A stretch of DNA of 64,000 bases from contig CALSRS010000001.1 of assembly GCA_943788815.1 (NCBI GenBank), forward strand, positions 496,001 through 560,000. The letters are read 5' to 3'. The position numbers were made by a program, and so were the translations under genes. The notes below the pieces were generated by a model. The model was not told where the DNA came from. It saw nothing but the letters and a program-made list of their open reading frames with translations, and did not search any database. Source of the stretch: an uncultured Gammaproteobacteria bacterium (GTDB lineage: Bacteria; Pseudomonadota; Gammaproteobacteria; Eutrophobiales; Eutrophobiaceae). Of this stretch, positions 49,365 through 57,235 are shown piece after piece. Position 1 is the stretch's first letter. Every line of letters begins with the position of its first letter.

Positions 49365-50585
49365 TTGAAAAGAGTAGTTATAACCGGATTAGGAATAAAA
49401 TCCAGTATCGGCACAAGCAAAGATGAAGTAATTAGTTCGCTTCGCGAAAGCCGGACGGGAATACAATTTTGTGAGGAATACGCAGAATTAGGTTTTAGAT
49501 CACACGTTTATGGACCGATAGATCTGAATCTTGACGAACTTATAGATAAAAAGGTTCGACGCTTTATGGGTGGCGCAGCAGCCTACTGTTATCTTGCAAT
49601 GAAAGATGCGATTGAAGATGCTGGCCTTGATGAGACACAAGTATCTAACCCTAGAACTGGGTTAATTGCTGGGAGTGGCGGCTCATCAACAGAAAACATG
49701 GTACTTAGTGCTGACATAATGCGTGAAAAAGGTGCACGAAAAGTACCGCCAACGATGGTTCCACGGGTAATGTCCAGTACCTGCAGTGCATGCCTTGCTG
49801 TCCCATATAAAATAATGGGCATGAATTATTCTATCAGCTCAGCCTGTGCGACCAGCGCTCACTGTATAGGAAATGCCTATGAGTCGATTCAAATCGGCAA
49901 ACAAGACATTATATTTGCAGGCGGTGGTGATGAACTCCACTGGTCGGGCACATTACTATTTGACAGTATGGGTGCACTCTCATCTAAATATAATGATTCG
50001 CCAGAAATTGCATCACGTCCATTTGATGTAGACAGGGACGGATTTGTCATCTCAGGTGGAGGCGGCATACTGGTCCTGGAAGAACTGGAGCACGCTTTAA
50101 GCCGTAATGCCAAAATTTACGCAGAAATTATAGGTTATGGAGCGACTTCTGATGGTTTAGATATGGTAAAACCATCTGGTGAAGGTGCAATGCGATGTAT
50201 GACTATTGCACAATCGACTTCAGATGTTGAAGTTGATTACATTAATGCCCATGCTACCAGTACCCCAGCTGGAGACGCTGGAGAACTTGCCGCAATAAAA
50301 CAGTTATTCAATAATTCACGTATGCCACATGTCAATTCAACCAAGGCTTTAACGGGACACGGTCTTGGCGCGGCCGGAGTGAATGAGGCTATCTTTACAT
50401 TACTAATGATGGAACAGGATTTTTTATGTGCATCAGCAAACATTGTCAATCTAGATTCCCAAGCGGAAGGTGTCCCTGTCATCACAGAACGTATTGATCA
50501 AGCTGGTATCAATGTCGCCATGTCCAATAGTTTTGGCTTTGGTGGAACAAATGCAACTCTACTATTCCAAAGATTTAATAATTAG
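49365..50585 (+). CDS. fabB: 3-oxoacyl-ACP synthase I FabB
   Basis: I start it at the TTG at 49365 (406 residues, [15 protein letters not shown]), preceded by GGGGG four bases upstream and matching the family N-terminus; the frame opens at 49341 inside fabA. The thiolase fold has [12 protein letters not shown] with the active Cys, [13 protein letters not shown] and [15 protein letters not shown] with the two histidines, and [12 protein letters not shown]. It elongates fatty acids, including cis-3-decenoyl-ACP from FabA. The fabA-fabB pair is coupled here (14-base gap). Confidence 0.97.
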   Translation: MKRVVITGLGIKSSIGTSKDEVISSLRESRTGIQFCEEYAELGFRSHVYGPIDLNLDELIDKKVRRFMGGAAAYCYLAMKDAIEDAGLDETQVSNPRTGLIAGSGGSSTENMVLSADIMREKGARKVPPTMVPRVMSSTCSACLAVPYKIMGMNYSISSACATSAHCIGNAYESIQIGKQDIIFAGGGDELHWSGTLLFDSMGALSSKYNDSPEIASRPFDVDRDGFVISGGGGILVLEELEHALSRNAKIYAEIIGYGATSDGLDMVKPSGEGAMRCMTIAQSTSDVEVDYINAHATSTPAGDAGELAAIKQLFNNSRMPHVNSTKALTGHGLGAAGVNEAIFTLLMMEQDFLCASANIVNLDSQAEGVPVITERIDQAGINVAMSNSFGFGGTNATLLFQRFNN

Positions 50586-50621
50586 TCTTTCAAAAACAAA
50601 CCTGTTCCAGAGATAAAAAGT

Positions 50622-52457
50622 ATGGAATCACATATTCTGATAACTCTGGCAGGTATCGGAATACTGGGGGTCATCTGCCAGCTGGTTGCAAATTGGGTAA
50701 AACTCCCCGCCATATTATTTCTGCTACTAGCAGGCATCATTGCCGGCCCCTTCACCCAGCAATTAGATCCGGATATCTTATTTGGCGAGCTATTATTCCC
50801 ACTCGTTGCGCTTGCGATTGCAGTCATATTATTTGAAGGTGCCTTAACACTAAAACTGCAAGAAATTAAAAACCTGCGCTCCATGGTCAGAAACCTGATT
50901 ACTACCGGAGCACTCATAACACTTATTATTACTGCAGCTGCAACCTATTATATTGCTCGAGTTGACTGGCATATTGCACTTTTATTTGGTGCTGTTGTAA
51001 CGGTTACCGGTCCAACTGTAATCATTCCCATGCTAAGAACGGTAAAACCCAATGCCAACATTAGTAATGTTCTACGTTGGGAAGGAATAGTGATCGACCC
51101 CCTGGGTGCCTTATTTGCAGTGATTGTATTTAATTTCATTATTGCATCTGAAACCACAGATGCTTATACAACGGCATTCACTACGTTTGGCTCAATATTA
51201 CTATTCGGCACGCTGTTAGGCTTTGCATTTGCCCTAATATTGGGCAAGACCCTAAGAAAACACATGGTGCCTGAATACCTTCGTAATGTATTAACACTGA
51301 CACTGGTAATGGGCGTCTATGCAATATCAGATTATTTCCAGCACGAATCTGGCCTGCTAGCCGTGACAGTCATGGGTATTGTTTTAGCAAATATGAACAA
51401 TACAGACATAGAAGACATTCTGGAATTCAAGGAATCTCTGAGTGTACTGTTACGTTCCGGATTATTTATTATCCTGGCCGCGAGGGTGGACTTTAACGAT
51501 TTTTTGACTCTGGGATGGCAAGCCTTACTGGTATTGGCAATAATGATGTTTATAGCCAGACCATTGGGGGTATTTGTTTCAGGCATAGGCTCAGACCTTT
51601 CAATCCGGGAAAAACTGATGATCGCCTGGATAGGGCCACGTGGCATAGTTGCGGCCGCAGTTGCGTCAATTTTTGCAATTCGATTACACGAAGCGGGGGT
51701 GCCTGGCGCAGAGTTACTGGTTCCTCTTACCTTTATGGTCATCATCGGGACCGTGGTATTTCAAAGTGCGACATCACGCACTGTCGCATCATTACTCGGC
51801 GTTCGCGAACCTGATACTAATGGTGCGCTGATAATTGGATGCGGTAATGTAGCAAGAAATATTGGCAAAGCATTACATGACCAGAAAATTAAAGTTACCC
51901 TGGTAGATACACGGTGGGACCACATAAGGCTGGCCAGAATGGAAGGCCTCTCGACATTCTATGGCAATCCAGTTTCAGAACATGCTGAACTTCATCTGGA
52001 TCTGACTGGCATTGGGCTCATGCTTGGGATGTCTGGCAGAATCAATGCCGACACCCTGGCCAGTATTAAATATACCCCGGAATTTGGTGCAAATAATGTC
52101 TATGAATTACTGAGTACCAGTGAATCCACCCTACCGGACATACATAAAACATCGATCCGAAATCGTGGCAGACAGTTGTTTGGCGCCAAGATTACCTACG
52201 GGGCCATCGCCAACTGGTTGCGCAATGGCGCGGAAATCAAGTCAACCAAGCTAAAAGAAGAATTTAGTTTCTCAGATTACCTCGAAAAACACGCTAAAAG
52301 GGTCATACCATTGTTTACTATCGATCCAAAATCAAAATTACATTGTTTTACCGATACCGATACCCCTGCACCTGAATCAGACTGGATAATCATATCTTTG
52401 CTGCTACCTGAAGGTATGGAATACCAGGAAATACCCGAAGAAAACGCCCCACCCTAA
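50622..52457 (+). CDS. CPA1-type Na+(K+)/H+ antiporter with C-terminal TrkA-N/RCK domain
   Basis: 611 residues. The first 395 or so form about 12 membrane helices: ILGVICQLVANWVKLPAILFLLLAGIIAGP at the start, FEGALTLKL, VTVTGPTVIIPMLRTVKP and LRWEGIVIDPLGALFAVIVF with the charged residues of ion binding, and IAWIGPRGIVAAAVAS. A nucleotide-binding RCK domain follows (ALIIGCGNVARNIGKAL and VTLVDTRWDHI, about 400-520), then a regulatory tail. It exchanges protons for cations at the inner membrane. A single gene 36 bases after fabB. NhaP, KefC or CvrA relatives share this layout; ion preference is not determined. Confidence 0.9.
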   Translation: MESHILITLAGIGILGVICQLVANWVKLPAILFLLLAGIIAGPFTQQLDPDILFGELLFPLVALAIAVILFEGALTLKLQEIKNLRSMVRNLITTGALITLIITAAATYYIARVDWHIALLFGAVVTVTGPTVIIPMLRTVKPNANISNVLRWEGIVIDPLGALFAVIVFNFIIASETTDAYTTAFTTFGSILLFGTLLGFAFALILGKTLRKHMVPEYLRNVLTLTLVMGVYAISDYFQHESGLLAVTVMGIVLANMNNTDIEDILEFKESLSVLLRSGLFIILAARVDFNDFLTLGWQALLVLAIMMFIARPLGVFVSGIGSDLSIREKLMIAWIGPRGIVAAAVASIFAIRLHEAGVPGAELLVPLTFMVIIGTVVFQSATSRTVASLLGVREPDTNGALIIGCGNVARNIGKALHDQKIKVTLVDTRWDHIRLARMEGLSTFYGNPVSEHAELHLDLTGIGLMLGMSGRINADTLASIKYTPEFGANNVYELLSTSESTLPDIHKTSIRNRGRQLFGAKITYGAIANWLRNGAEIKSTKLKEEFSFSDYLEKHAKRVIPLFTIDPKSKLHCFTDTDTPAPESDWIIISLLLPEGMEYQEIPEENAPP

Positions 52458-52461
52458 AACT

Positions 52462-52477
52462 TGTGACGCAATTCACA
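52462..52477. promoter_or_regulatory. Perfect CRP-type operator, distal
   Basis: TGTGACGCAATTCACA, an exact TGTGA-N6-TCACA palindrome, starts four bases after the antiporter stop. Its centre (52469.5) is 48 bases upstream of the centre of the second site. It is not the FNR pattern (TTGAT-N4-ATCAA). Likely bound by a CRP/Vfr-family activator. Confidence 0.7.
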
Positions 52478-52509
52478 AAAGAAGAAAACTGGCATTTATA
52501 ACTAATTTT

Positions 52510-52525
52510 TGTGATAAAAATCACA
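52510..52525. promoter_or_regulatory. Perfect CRP-type operator, proximal
   Basis: TGTGATAAAAATCACA, again an exact TGTGA-N6-TCACA. Centre at 52517.5. With a start at 52559 predicted from the -10 box this is position -41.5, the classical class II activator position, and no good -35 is present, as expected for an activated promoter. Confidence 0.75.
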
Positions 52526-52546
52526 GCTATTTGGATAATCACTCAC

Positions 52547-52552
52547 TAGAAT
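52547..52552 (+). promoter_or_regulatory. -10 box of the CRP-type promoter
   Basis: TAGAAT (5 of 6 to TATAAT), with predicted start seven bases downstream at 52559. That start falls two bases before the first hairpin of the candidate small RNA. Confidence 0.5.
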
Positions 52553-52558
52553 TCAAGC

Positions 52559-52638
52559 ATAGACTATCAACTCCCTATGGTAGTTCTAATGGCCCGGACA
52601 GCTCCCATCCTCCTCCCGTCCGGGCCATTTTTATTTTG
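52559..52638 (+). ncRNA. Candidate small RNA 1: two hairpins with C-rich loops
   Basis: About 80 bases. Hairpin 1: ACTATC (52563-52568) pairs with GGTAGT (52579-52584), loop AACTCCCTAT. Hairpin 2: a perfect 11-base stem ATGGCCCGGAC (52589-52599) and GTCCGGGCCAT (52618-52628) with the 18-base loop AGCTCCCATCCTCCTCCC, followed by TTTTATTTT, a good rho-independent terminator. Both loops carry CTCCC or CCTCC, complementary to Shine-Dalgarno sequences. The layout resembles the alphaproteobacterial cuckoo-type RNAs that have two anti-SD hairpins; relation by descent is not claimed. No open reading frame of note. The minimal alternative is a plain terminator of the antiporter gene, but the CRP-type promoter geometry argues for an own transcript. 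Confidence 0.62.
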
Positions 52639-52781
52639 GATAAATTCATGTAATAAAAATGGAACAAACGTTTCTACGGCCTGTCATATGAGTGTGTAAT
52701 TATTCTGTGAAATGTACCGAATAAATAGGTAAGTAAATCGAGTAAATATTTGCTTACATTTACACAAAGTTACCAATTCGA

Positions 52782-52858
52782 CATTATCCCCCCCGATAAT
52801 GAACGAAGATAAGCCCGGACTCGCCTCCCCCCCCTATATAGAGTCCGGGCTTGGTATT
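52782..52858 (+). ncRNA. Candidate small RNA 2: two hairpins with C6 and C8 loops
   Basis: Hairpin 1: CATTATC (52782-52788) and GATAATG (52795-52801) close a loop of six C. Hairpin 2: a perfect 12-base stem AAGCCCGGACTC (52811-52822) and GAGTCCGGGCTT (52841-52852) with loop GCCTCCCCCCCCTATATA, then GGTATTTT. The second stem shares GCCCGGAC/GTCCGGGC with small RNA 1, so the two look like paralogues. The U tract is interrupted and the promoter is not clear. Upstream there are GTAAAT direct and inverted repeats (52733-52763) that might be an operator. It could also act as a terminator between the convergent neighbours. Confidence 0.5.
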
Positions 52859-52883
52859 TTGGGCAACTCCAAATTAATTCTTG

Positions 52884-53606
52884 TTAATCTCCTATGGTCC
52901 CCACTGCGGGCAGTTTTAACTGCATTTTTACTGGATTAATTCCAAAATTAAGACCGAGTATATTAATTTCCATACCCTCTTCTGCTGCCAGGCTGATGCC
53001 CAGTAATCCAAATAATGATAACTGATACCCACTTCCTCCAGTCGTAGCATCAATTATGCTGTCTCCTAGATAATCTTTTCCAATCGCAGTTGAAGGCATA
53101 TCAAGTTTTAATTCTGGAACCTGTCTTCCTACATAGGCTGTAAAGGTATTACTATTGGGTCCTGGCCACATGACATATTTTTCTGAATACGGATAGGATT
53201 TGATTGCTTCAAATACTTTGGGTATTAATATTTCAGCTTCCTCTCCACGAAAATCCACCAGTATTTCTGGTTCATTTCCATACCAGTAGCGATCCGGTGT
53301 ATCGATTGCTGAGACAACAACTGGCAGTCCACGGCGACTACGAAAACCCAGCACATGATGTACCGTATAATTTTTCGCCTGTTTTTCCTTGATACTAATC
53401 CAGGTATGTACAGCAAGGTTCCCCCGCCAACCAAAGGTTCTGGCTGAATAAACTTGCAATACTGCATCCTGATGATCCTCAGCTAATGGAGCCAGTCCTG
53501 CGCTAGAACGATCAGCATCACGCCAATGCGTACCATTGGCGGAGAGTACCCAGACACTGAGTACCAGAAAAAAAAATAAAAAGAGACTTTGTTTCACGAG
53601 ATTCAT
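52884..53606 (-). CDS. DUF3750 family protein
   Basis: I start it at 53606 (240 residues, MNLVKQSLFLFFFL); the frame opens at 53651 but the extra residues are not family-like. An N-terminal membrane anchor or signal (about 5-22) precedes a periplasmic DUF3750 domain: AVLQVYSARTFGWRGNLAVHTWISIK, WYGNEPEILVDFRGEEAE, YSEKYVMWPGPNSNTFTAYVGR and LGDSIIDATTGGSGYQLSLFGLLG (quoted in part). Function unknown; the conserved His, Asn and Cys-free domain is sometimes likened to a peptidase or transglutaminase fold, but I cannot support that here. It is convergent with the candidate small RNAs. Confidence 0.84.
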   Translation of the reverse strand: MNLVKQSLFLFFFLVLSVWVLSANGTHWRDADRSSAGLAPLAEDHQDAVLQVYSARTFGWRGNLAVHTWISIKEKQAKNYTVHHVLGFRSRRGLPVVVSAIDTPDRYWYGNEPEILVDFRGEEAEILIPKVFEAIKSYPYSEKYVMWPGPNSNTFTAYVGRQVPELKLDMPSTAIGKDYLGDSIIDATTGGSGYQLSLFGLLGISLAAEEGMEINILGLNFGINPVKMQLKLPAVGTIGD

Positions 53607-53710
53607 ATACAAATAAAAATAAGCAAAGTAATTATCAAATTGATTATACAATATGCCTTTTTTGGTAATTTATTAGCCAAATATATCATAGACTAAAAGG
53701 AAAAGGACAA

Positions 53711-54529
53711 ATGGAAATTAAGGATAAAATTGCTGTAGTTACCGGGGCAAGTAGTGGAATCGGCCTTGCGGTCAGTCAACATCTCGCCCGATTAGGCGTC
53801 AGCAAACTGGGTATGGTCGATATCAGCGATGATGTTAACAACAAGGCAAAATCAATTAATGATGAAATCGGTAAAGATATTGCATGTCCATTTACCGGCG
53901 ATACAACGGACGGAAAATTCAGGACTAGTGTATATGATGCCTTGTGCAATGAATCGGGCATAGTCAATATTTGCATCCCATGTGCCGGGATCACCCGGGA
54001 TGCACTTGCAGTCCGTTACAATAAGGAATCAAAAAAAGCTGAAATTTATCCAGAGAATGATTTCAGAAAGGTTGTTGATGTCAATCTTATTGCCCCAAGC
54101 TACTGGGCAATGGAAATGCTTGCCCGCCATGCAGAATTAAGAGCGCACCAGGGATTGAAAAAGTGGCTCCCTGAAGAGCACGTACAGGGGACGATAATCT
54201 TTATTGGTTCTGTCTCATCACAAGGAAACAAGGGACAAATTTCTTATGCCAGTACCAAGGCAGGACTGGAAGGCGCAGCAGCTACCCTAAGCAAGGAAGC
54301 GATATTCCATGGGGTAAGGTGTGGGGTAATACATCCAGGATTCACTGATACCCCCATGGTTAGAGCATTAGGGGATGAATATATAAAAGAACATATACTT
54401 CAGTATACCCAGTTAGGCAGGCTAATCAGACCGGAAGAAATTGCTGAGGCAATTTGCTTTATGATCGCGAACTCTGCAGTCAGTGGTAACTTGTGGGCAG
54501 ACGCAGGCTGGCATCCCGCTGCATCATGA
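53711..54529 (+). CDS. Short-chain dehydrogenase/reductase
   Basis: 272 residues of the classical SDR fold. NAD(P)-binding TGASSGIG at about 13-20, NICIPCAGIT in place of NNAG, catalytic Ser in FIGSVSSQGNKGQ and the YxxxK pair in SYASTKAGLEGAA. GVIHPGFTDTPM follows. The segment MVDISDD after the second strand, with Asp, suggests NAD+ over NADPH. The family includes 3-oxoacyl and acetoacetyl-CoA reductases, so a link to PHA or fatty acid metabolism is possible, but the neighbours do not show it. It has a good AGGAAAAGG ribosome site. The 3' end overlaps the convergent GNAT gene by six bases. Confidence 0.88.
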   Translation: MEIKDKIAVVTGASSGIGLAVSQHLARLGVSKLGMVDISDDVNNKAKSINDEIGKDIACPFTGDTTDGKFRTSVYDALCNESGIVNICIPCAGITRDALAVRYNKESKKAEIYPENDFRKVVDVNLIAPSYWAMEMLARHAELRAHQGLKKWLPEEHVQGTIIFIGSVSSQGNKGQISYASTKAGLEGAAATLSKEAIFHGVRCGVIHPGFTDTPMVRALGDEYIKEHILQYTQLGRLIRPEEIAEAICFMIANSAVSGNLWADAGWHPAAS

Positions 54530-55114
54530 TACTAGCAGGTCCTTAACCATGAGTAAGGCATCCCCCTGACAATGTATTAAAGGATGTGGAACGATACTTT
54601 CACGCATTACTTCTTTATACCCTTTTTTCTTATATAAACTCAGGGCAAGCTTGTTATCTTCAATGACTATCAGGCTGAGCTTAGAGTATCCCTGTTGTAT
54701 TGCCTTTTCTTCAGCGATGTTGAGAAATTCTTTCCCGATACCCATGCCTCGAAAGTCAGGATACATCGCCATAGCAGAGATATAGTAGCTGTTATCTTCC
54801 TCCAGTCTGGCATACGGCAACAACACGGGGTCACATGCATCAAAATCCAGATCACTACCAATATGCATGGGATAGGACAGCATCATCCCGATGACCTGAT
54901 TATCAGCTTCAGCAATAATACAGTTTAGATAACTATAGAGAATATCTTCTCTTTGGTAACGACGCAGCCCGACTTCTTCAGGATTTTCACCGGGCGCTGC
55001 CATCGTAGACCACACGTAATTTGCAATTCCATCTGATGCAATACTATAGAGACTGACGATATGAGAACAATCTGAAATATTGGCTTTCCTGATACGGATG
55101 GAACTATTTATCAT
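54524..55114 (-). CDS. GNAT family N-acetyltransferase
   Basis: I start it at 55114 (196 residues, MINSSIRIRKANISDC), eight bases after the DUF938 stop. RIRKANISDCSHIVSLY is the N-terminal GNAT motif. ISAMAMYPDFRGMGIGKEFLNIAEEKA is motif A with the acetyl-CoA pyrophosphate loop R-G-M-G-I-G, and LIVIEDNKLALSLYKKKGYKEV is motif B. The acceptor is unknown. It is the last gene of the arfB-DUF938-GNAT unit. Confidence 0.88.
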   Translation of the reverse strand: MINSSIRIRKANISDCSHIVSLYSIASDGIANYVWSTMAAPGENPEEVGLRRYQREDILYSYLNCIIAEADNQVIGMMLSYPMHIGSDLDFDACDPVLLPYARLEEDNSYYISAMAMYPDFRGMGIGKEFLNIAEEKAIQQGYSKLSLIVIEDNKLALSLYKKKGYKEVMRESIVPHPLIHCQGDALLMVKDLLVS

Positions 55115-55121
55115 TTGTATA

Positions 55122-55715
55122 TCACTGCTTTTCCCAGCAAAGAATTTCATTATTAGCTGGCATGGTAAAATTTCCAGAAAACTTCAAGCCAACTGAATTT
55201 GCCAATTGCTCAAGGTCTTCATAATTTCGTATTCCGCTAAGTGGGTCACGATCCTTTAACCAGATATCAAATGTTTCATTACTCTCACTGGTGTACTCAC
55301 CTTTATATTTAAATGGGCCATATAAGATTAATAAGCCATTAGTAGAAAGCGTACGCCCTGCCCCTTTTATAAATTCTTCAACATACTTCCAACTCATGAT
55401 ATGGATGGCATTGGCTGAAAATACAAAATCAAATTCCAATACCTCCCATTCGACAGATGATACATCCAGTTCAAATGGCAATGCGAGGTTGGGTAATCCA
55501 GCTTCTCGCACCCATTGTTCCATACCAGGCAAGTTTTCCTTTAGATCTGTACATTTCCACTTCAAATGAGGTAAATGTTCAGCAAAATAGACCGCGTGCT
55601 GAGCGGTTCCACTTCCAATTTCCAATACTGTTCCTGGTTCCTTTAATAAATTCTTCAGAACGGACAGTATAGGATCCTTGTTCCTGTCACATGTTTGGGC
55701 ATAAGGTTTAATCAT
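55122..55715 (-). CDS. DUF938 family SAM-dependent methyltransferase-like protein
   Basis: 197 residues. GTVLEIGSGTAQHAVYFAEHLPHLKW is the SAM-binding motif I region (quoted part LEIGSGTAQHAVYFA), and FSANAIHIMSW and LLILYGPFKYKGEYTSESN are hallmarks of DUF938. The substrate is not known. It overlaps the arfB stop by eight bases and is followed by the GNAT gene, so the three are likely co-translated. Confidence 0.88.
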   Translation of the reverse strand: MIKPYAQTCDRNKDPILSVLKNLLKEPGTVLEIGSGTAQHAVYFAEHLPHLKWKCTDLKENLPGMEQWVREAGLPNLALPFELDVSSVEWEVLEFDFVFSANAIHIMSWKYVEEFIKGAGRTLSTNGLLILYGPFKYKGEYTSESNETFDIWLKDRDPLSGIRNYEDLEQLANSVGLKFSGNFTMPANNEILCWEKQ

Positions 55716-56127
55716 TCATATCAACTTTAGTTCGTAGACGCTTTGTTTTACTTTTTCTTTTTTTATCTTCACGACGCTTTAGTTTCATATTTTTTGTGGG
55801 TAATGTTTTGATACGTTTTCGTTTTACCTGCTTTGCAGACAGTATCAAGGTTCGCAATCTGTTAAAGGCATCTTCAAGGTTTCTTTCTTTTGTCCGGTAT
55901 CGCTGAGCTTTAATGATGATAATTCCTGCTCGTGAAACACGATAATCATTTAACTCCAGCAAACGCTGCTTAATAGGATCGGGCAATGAGGAATTATGAA
56001 TGCAAAACCGTAGGTGTATCGCACTTGCCACCTTATTGACATTCTGACCGCCTGGCCCCTGCGACCTGATTGCCAAAATCTCAACTTCGGAATCTTTAAT
56101 CTTAATCTGATTATCAATCTGCAACAT
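55708..56127 (-). CDS. arfB: Alternative ribosome-rescue factor ArfB (peptidyl-tRNA hydrolase)
   Basis: 139 residues. The GGQ catalytic loop is in RSQGPGGQNVNKVASAIHLR, and the basic C-terminal tail (about 105-139: KQVKRKRIKTLPTKNMKLKRRE in part) is what enters the empty mRNA channel of stalled ribosomes. The short length and the tail exclude RF1/RF2. It heads a three-gene unit with the DUF938 and GNAT genes. Confidence 0.95.
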   Translation of the reverse strand: MLQIDNQIKIKDSEVEILAIRSQGPGGQNVNKVASAIHLRFCIHNSSLPDPIKQRLLELNDYRVSRAGIIIIKAQRYRTKERNLEDAFNRLRTLILSAKQVKRKRIKTLPTKNMKLKRREDKKRKSKTKRLRTKVDMND

Positions 56128-56452
56128 AGCTCAGACAACTTTAACGTTAATTGGGGTTTAAAATATTATTCAGACTCAGTGTAAAATGTTTGCCTGCCCT
56201 GATACAAGAACAACCATCTGCTGATTATTAAATCAAAGTTATTTTTATACATAAGCACAGCATATTAGCTCTTTATTACATGTAACTAATATGCAAGAAA
56301 TACCATATATAAATCCTGTAACAAATTAATAGGTGTATTTCATTAAAAAGGATGATTAACAAATAGATCGATACTATGGCTCCAAATACTTATAATGAAT
56401 AGTCGGGCCGATACTAATGCCAATAATTTTATTATCAAGCTGGAGATACGAA
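56128..56452. other. 325-base divergent intergenic region with no recognised element
   Basis: Very AT-rich spacer between arfB (minus) and the lectin-like gene (plus). A TATAAT at 56391-56396 lies about 57 bases before the lectin-like start, without a consensus -35. I see no tRNA, clear hairpin terminator or repeat. Confidence 0.5.
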
Positions 56453-57139
56453 ATGAAATATTTTTATGCCTATAAAGTCCTTTTATTGTGGCTAAGCTTA
56501 GCCAGTAACATTGTCATAGCACAACAGACTTCAGAACCACAAATGACGTTCTTTGTTACAAGTACAACACAAAGCGGGGATATAGGAGGACTTGAAGGTG
56601 CTGATGCCATTTGTCAAAAATTGGCAACGGCAGTTGGCGCAGGAGCTAATATCTGGCGGGCCTACCTGAGTACTCACGGAACACAAACCCAGCCAGCAAT
56701 CAATGCTCGCGACAGGATAGGTAACGGACCATGGCATAACGCTAAAGGTACTATGATAGCCGCCAGCCTGGCAGATTTACACGGTGATATACAAAGAGAC
56801 AGTAATTTACTTTATCGTGATACGGCCATAACCGAAAAAGGTGACCTGGTAAATGGCCGTGTCAGACCAGAAGGCACTGGAAATGAACATGACATCATTA
56901 CAGGTTCTGATTCACATGGTCGGGCGTTCCCTCCCGGTACCGCATCGGCAGGACACAATCTTACATGTAATAACTGGACTTATGGTGGCCCTGACGGTAA
57001 TGCCATGATAGGTCATCATGACCGCCAGAGCGGTTGGAATACATCATGGAATTCTTCCCACTCAACGCGCGGCTGTTCACTGGAAAATTTCAGGGAAACC
57101 GGGGGCGCTGGTCGTTTTTATTGTTTTGCTGCAGATTAA
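56453..57139 (+). CDS. Secreted lectin-like domain protein
   Basis: I start it at 56453 (228 residues, MKYFYAYKVLLLWL) because a GGAG ribosome site sits seven bases before it and the signal peptide (about 1-22, ending VIAQQ) begins there. The rest is one domain found in many secreted proteobacterial proteins often labelled lectin or collagen-related: GGLEGADAICQKLATAVGAG, WRAYLSTHG, INARDRIGNGPWHNAKG, HDIITGSDSHGRAFPPG, LTCNNWTYGG, GHHDRQSGWNTSWNSSHSTRGCS and GRFYCFAAD. Conserved cysteines point to disulfides. The fold resembles C-type lectin or endostatin modules; ligand unknown. Confidence 0.7.
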   Translation: MKYFYAYKVLLLWLSLASNIVIAQQTSEPQMTFFVTSTTQSGDIGGLEGADAICQKLATAVGAGANIWRAYLSTHGTQTQPAINARDRIGNGPWHNAKGTMIAASLADLHGDIQRDSNLLYRDTAITEKGDLVNGRVRPEGTGNEHDIITGSDSHGRAFPPGTASAGHNLTCNNWTYGGPDGNAMIGHHDRQSGWNTSWNSSHSTRGCSLENFRETGGAGRFYCFAAD

Positions 57140-57235
57140 ATTAGGTACAAAATTGCAATAACTATAAAATATCCTGATTAAGTAGGATTTCATATGCCAG
57201 TTTGTCTAAAAATACTATTTTTATAGTAGAGGTCT

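Noticed and set aside
52510-52525. FNR site instead of CRP site
   Set aside because: The half sites are TGTGA/TCACA with six bases between; FNR needs TTGAT/ATCAA with four.
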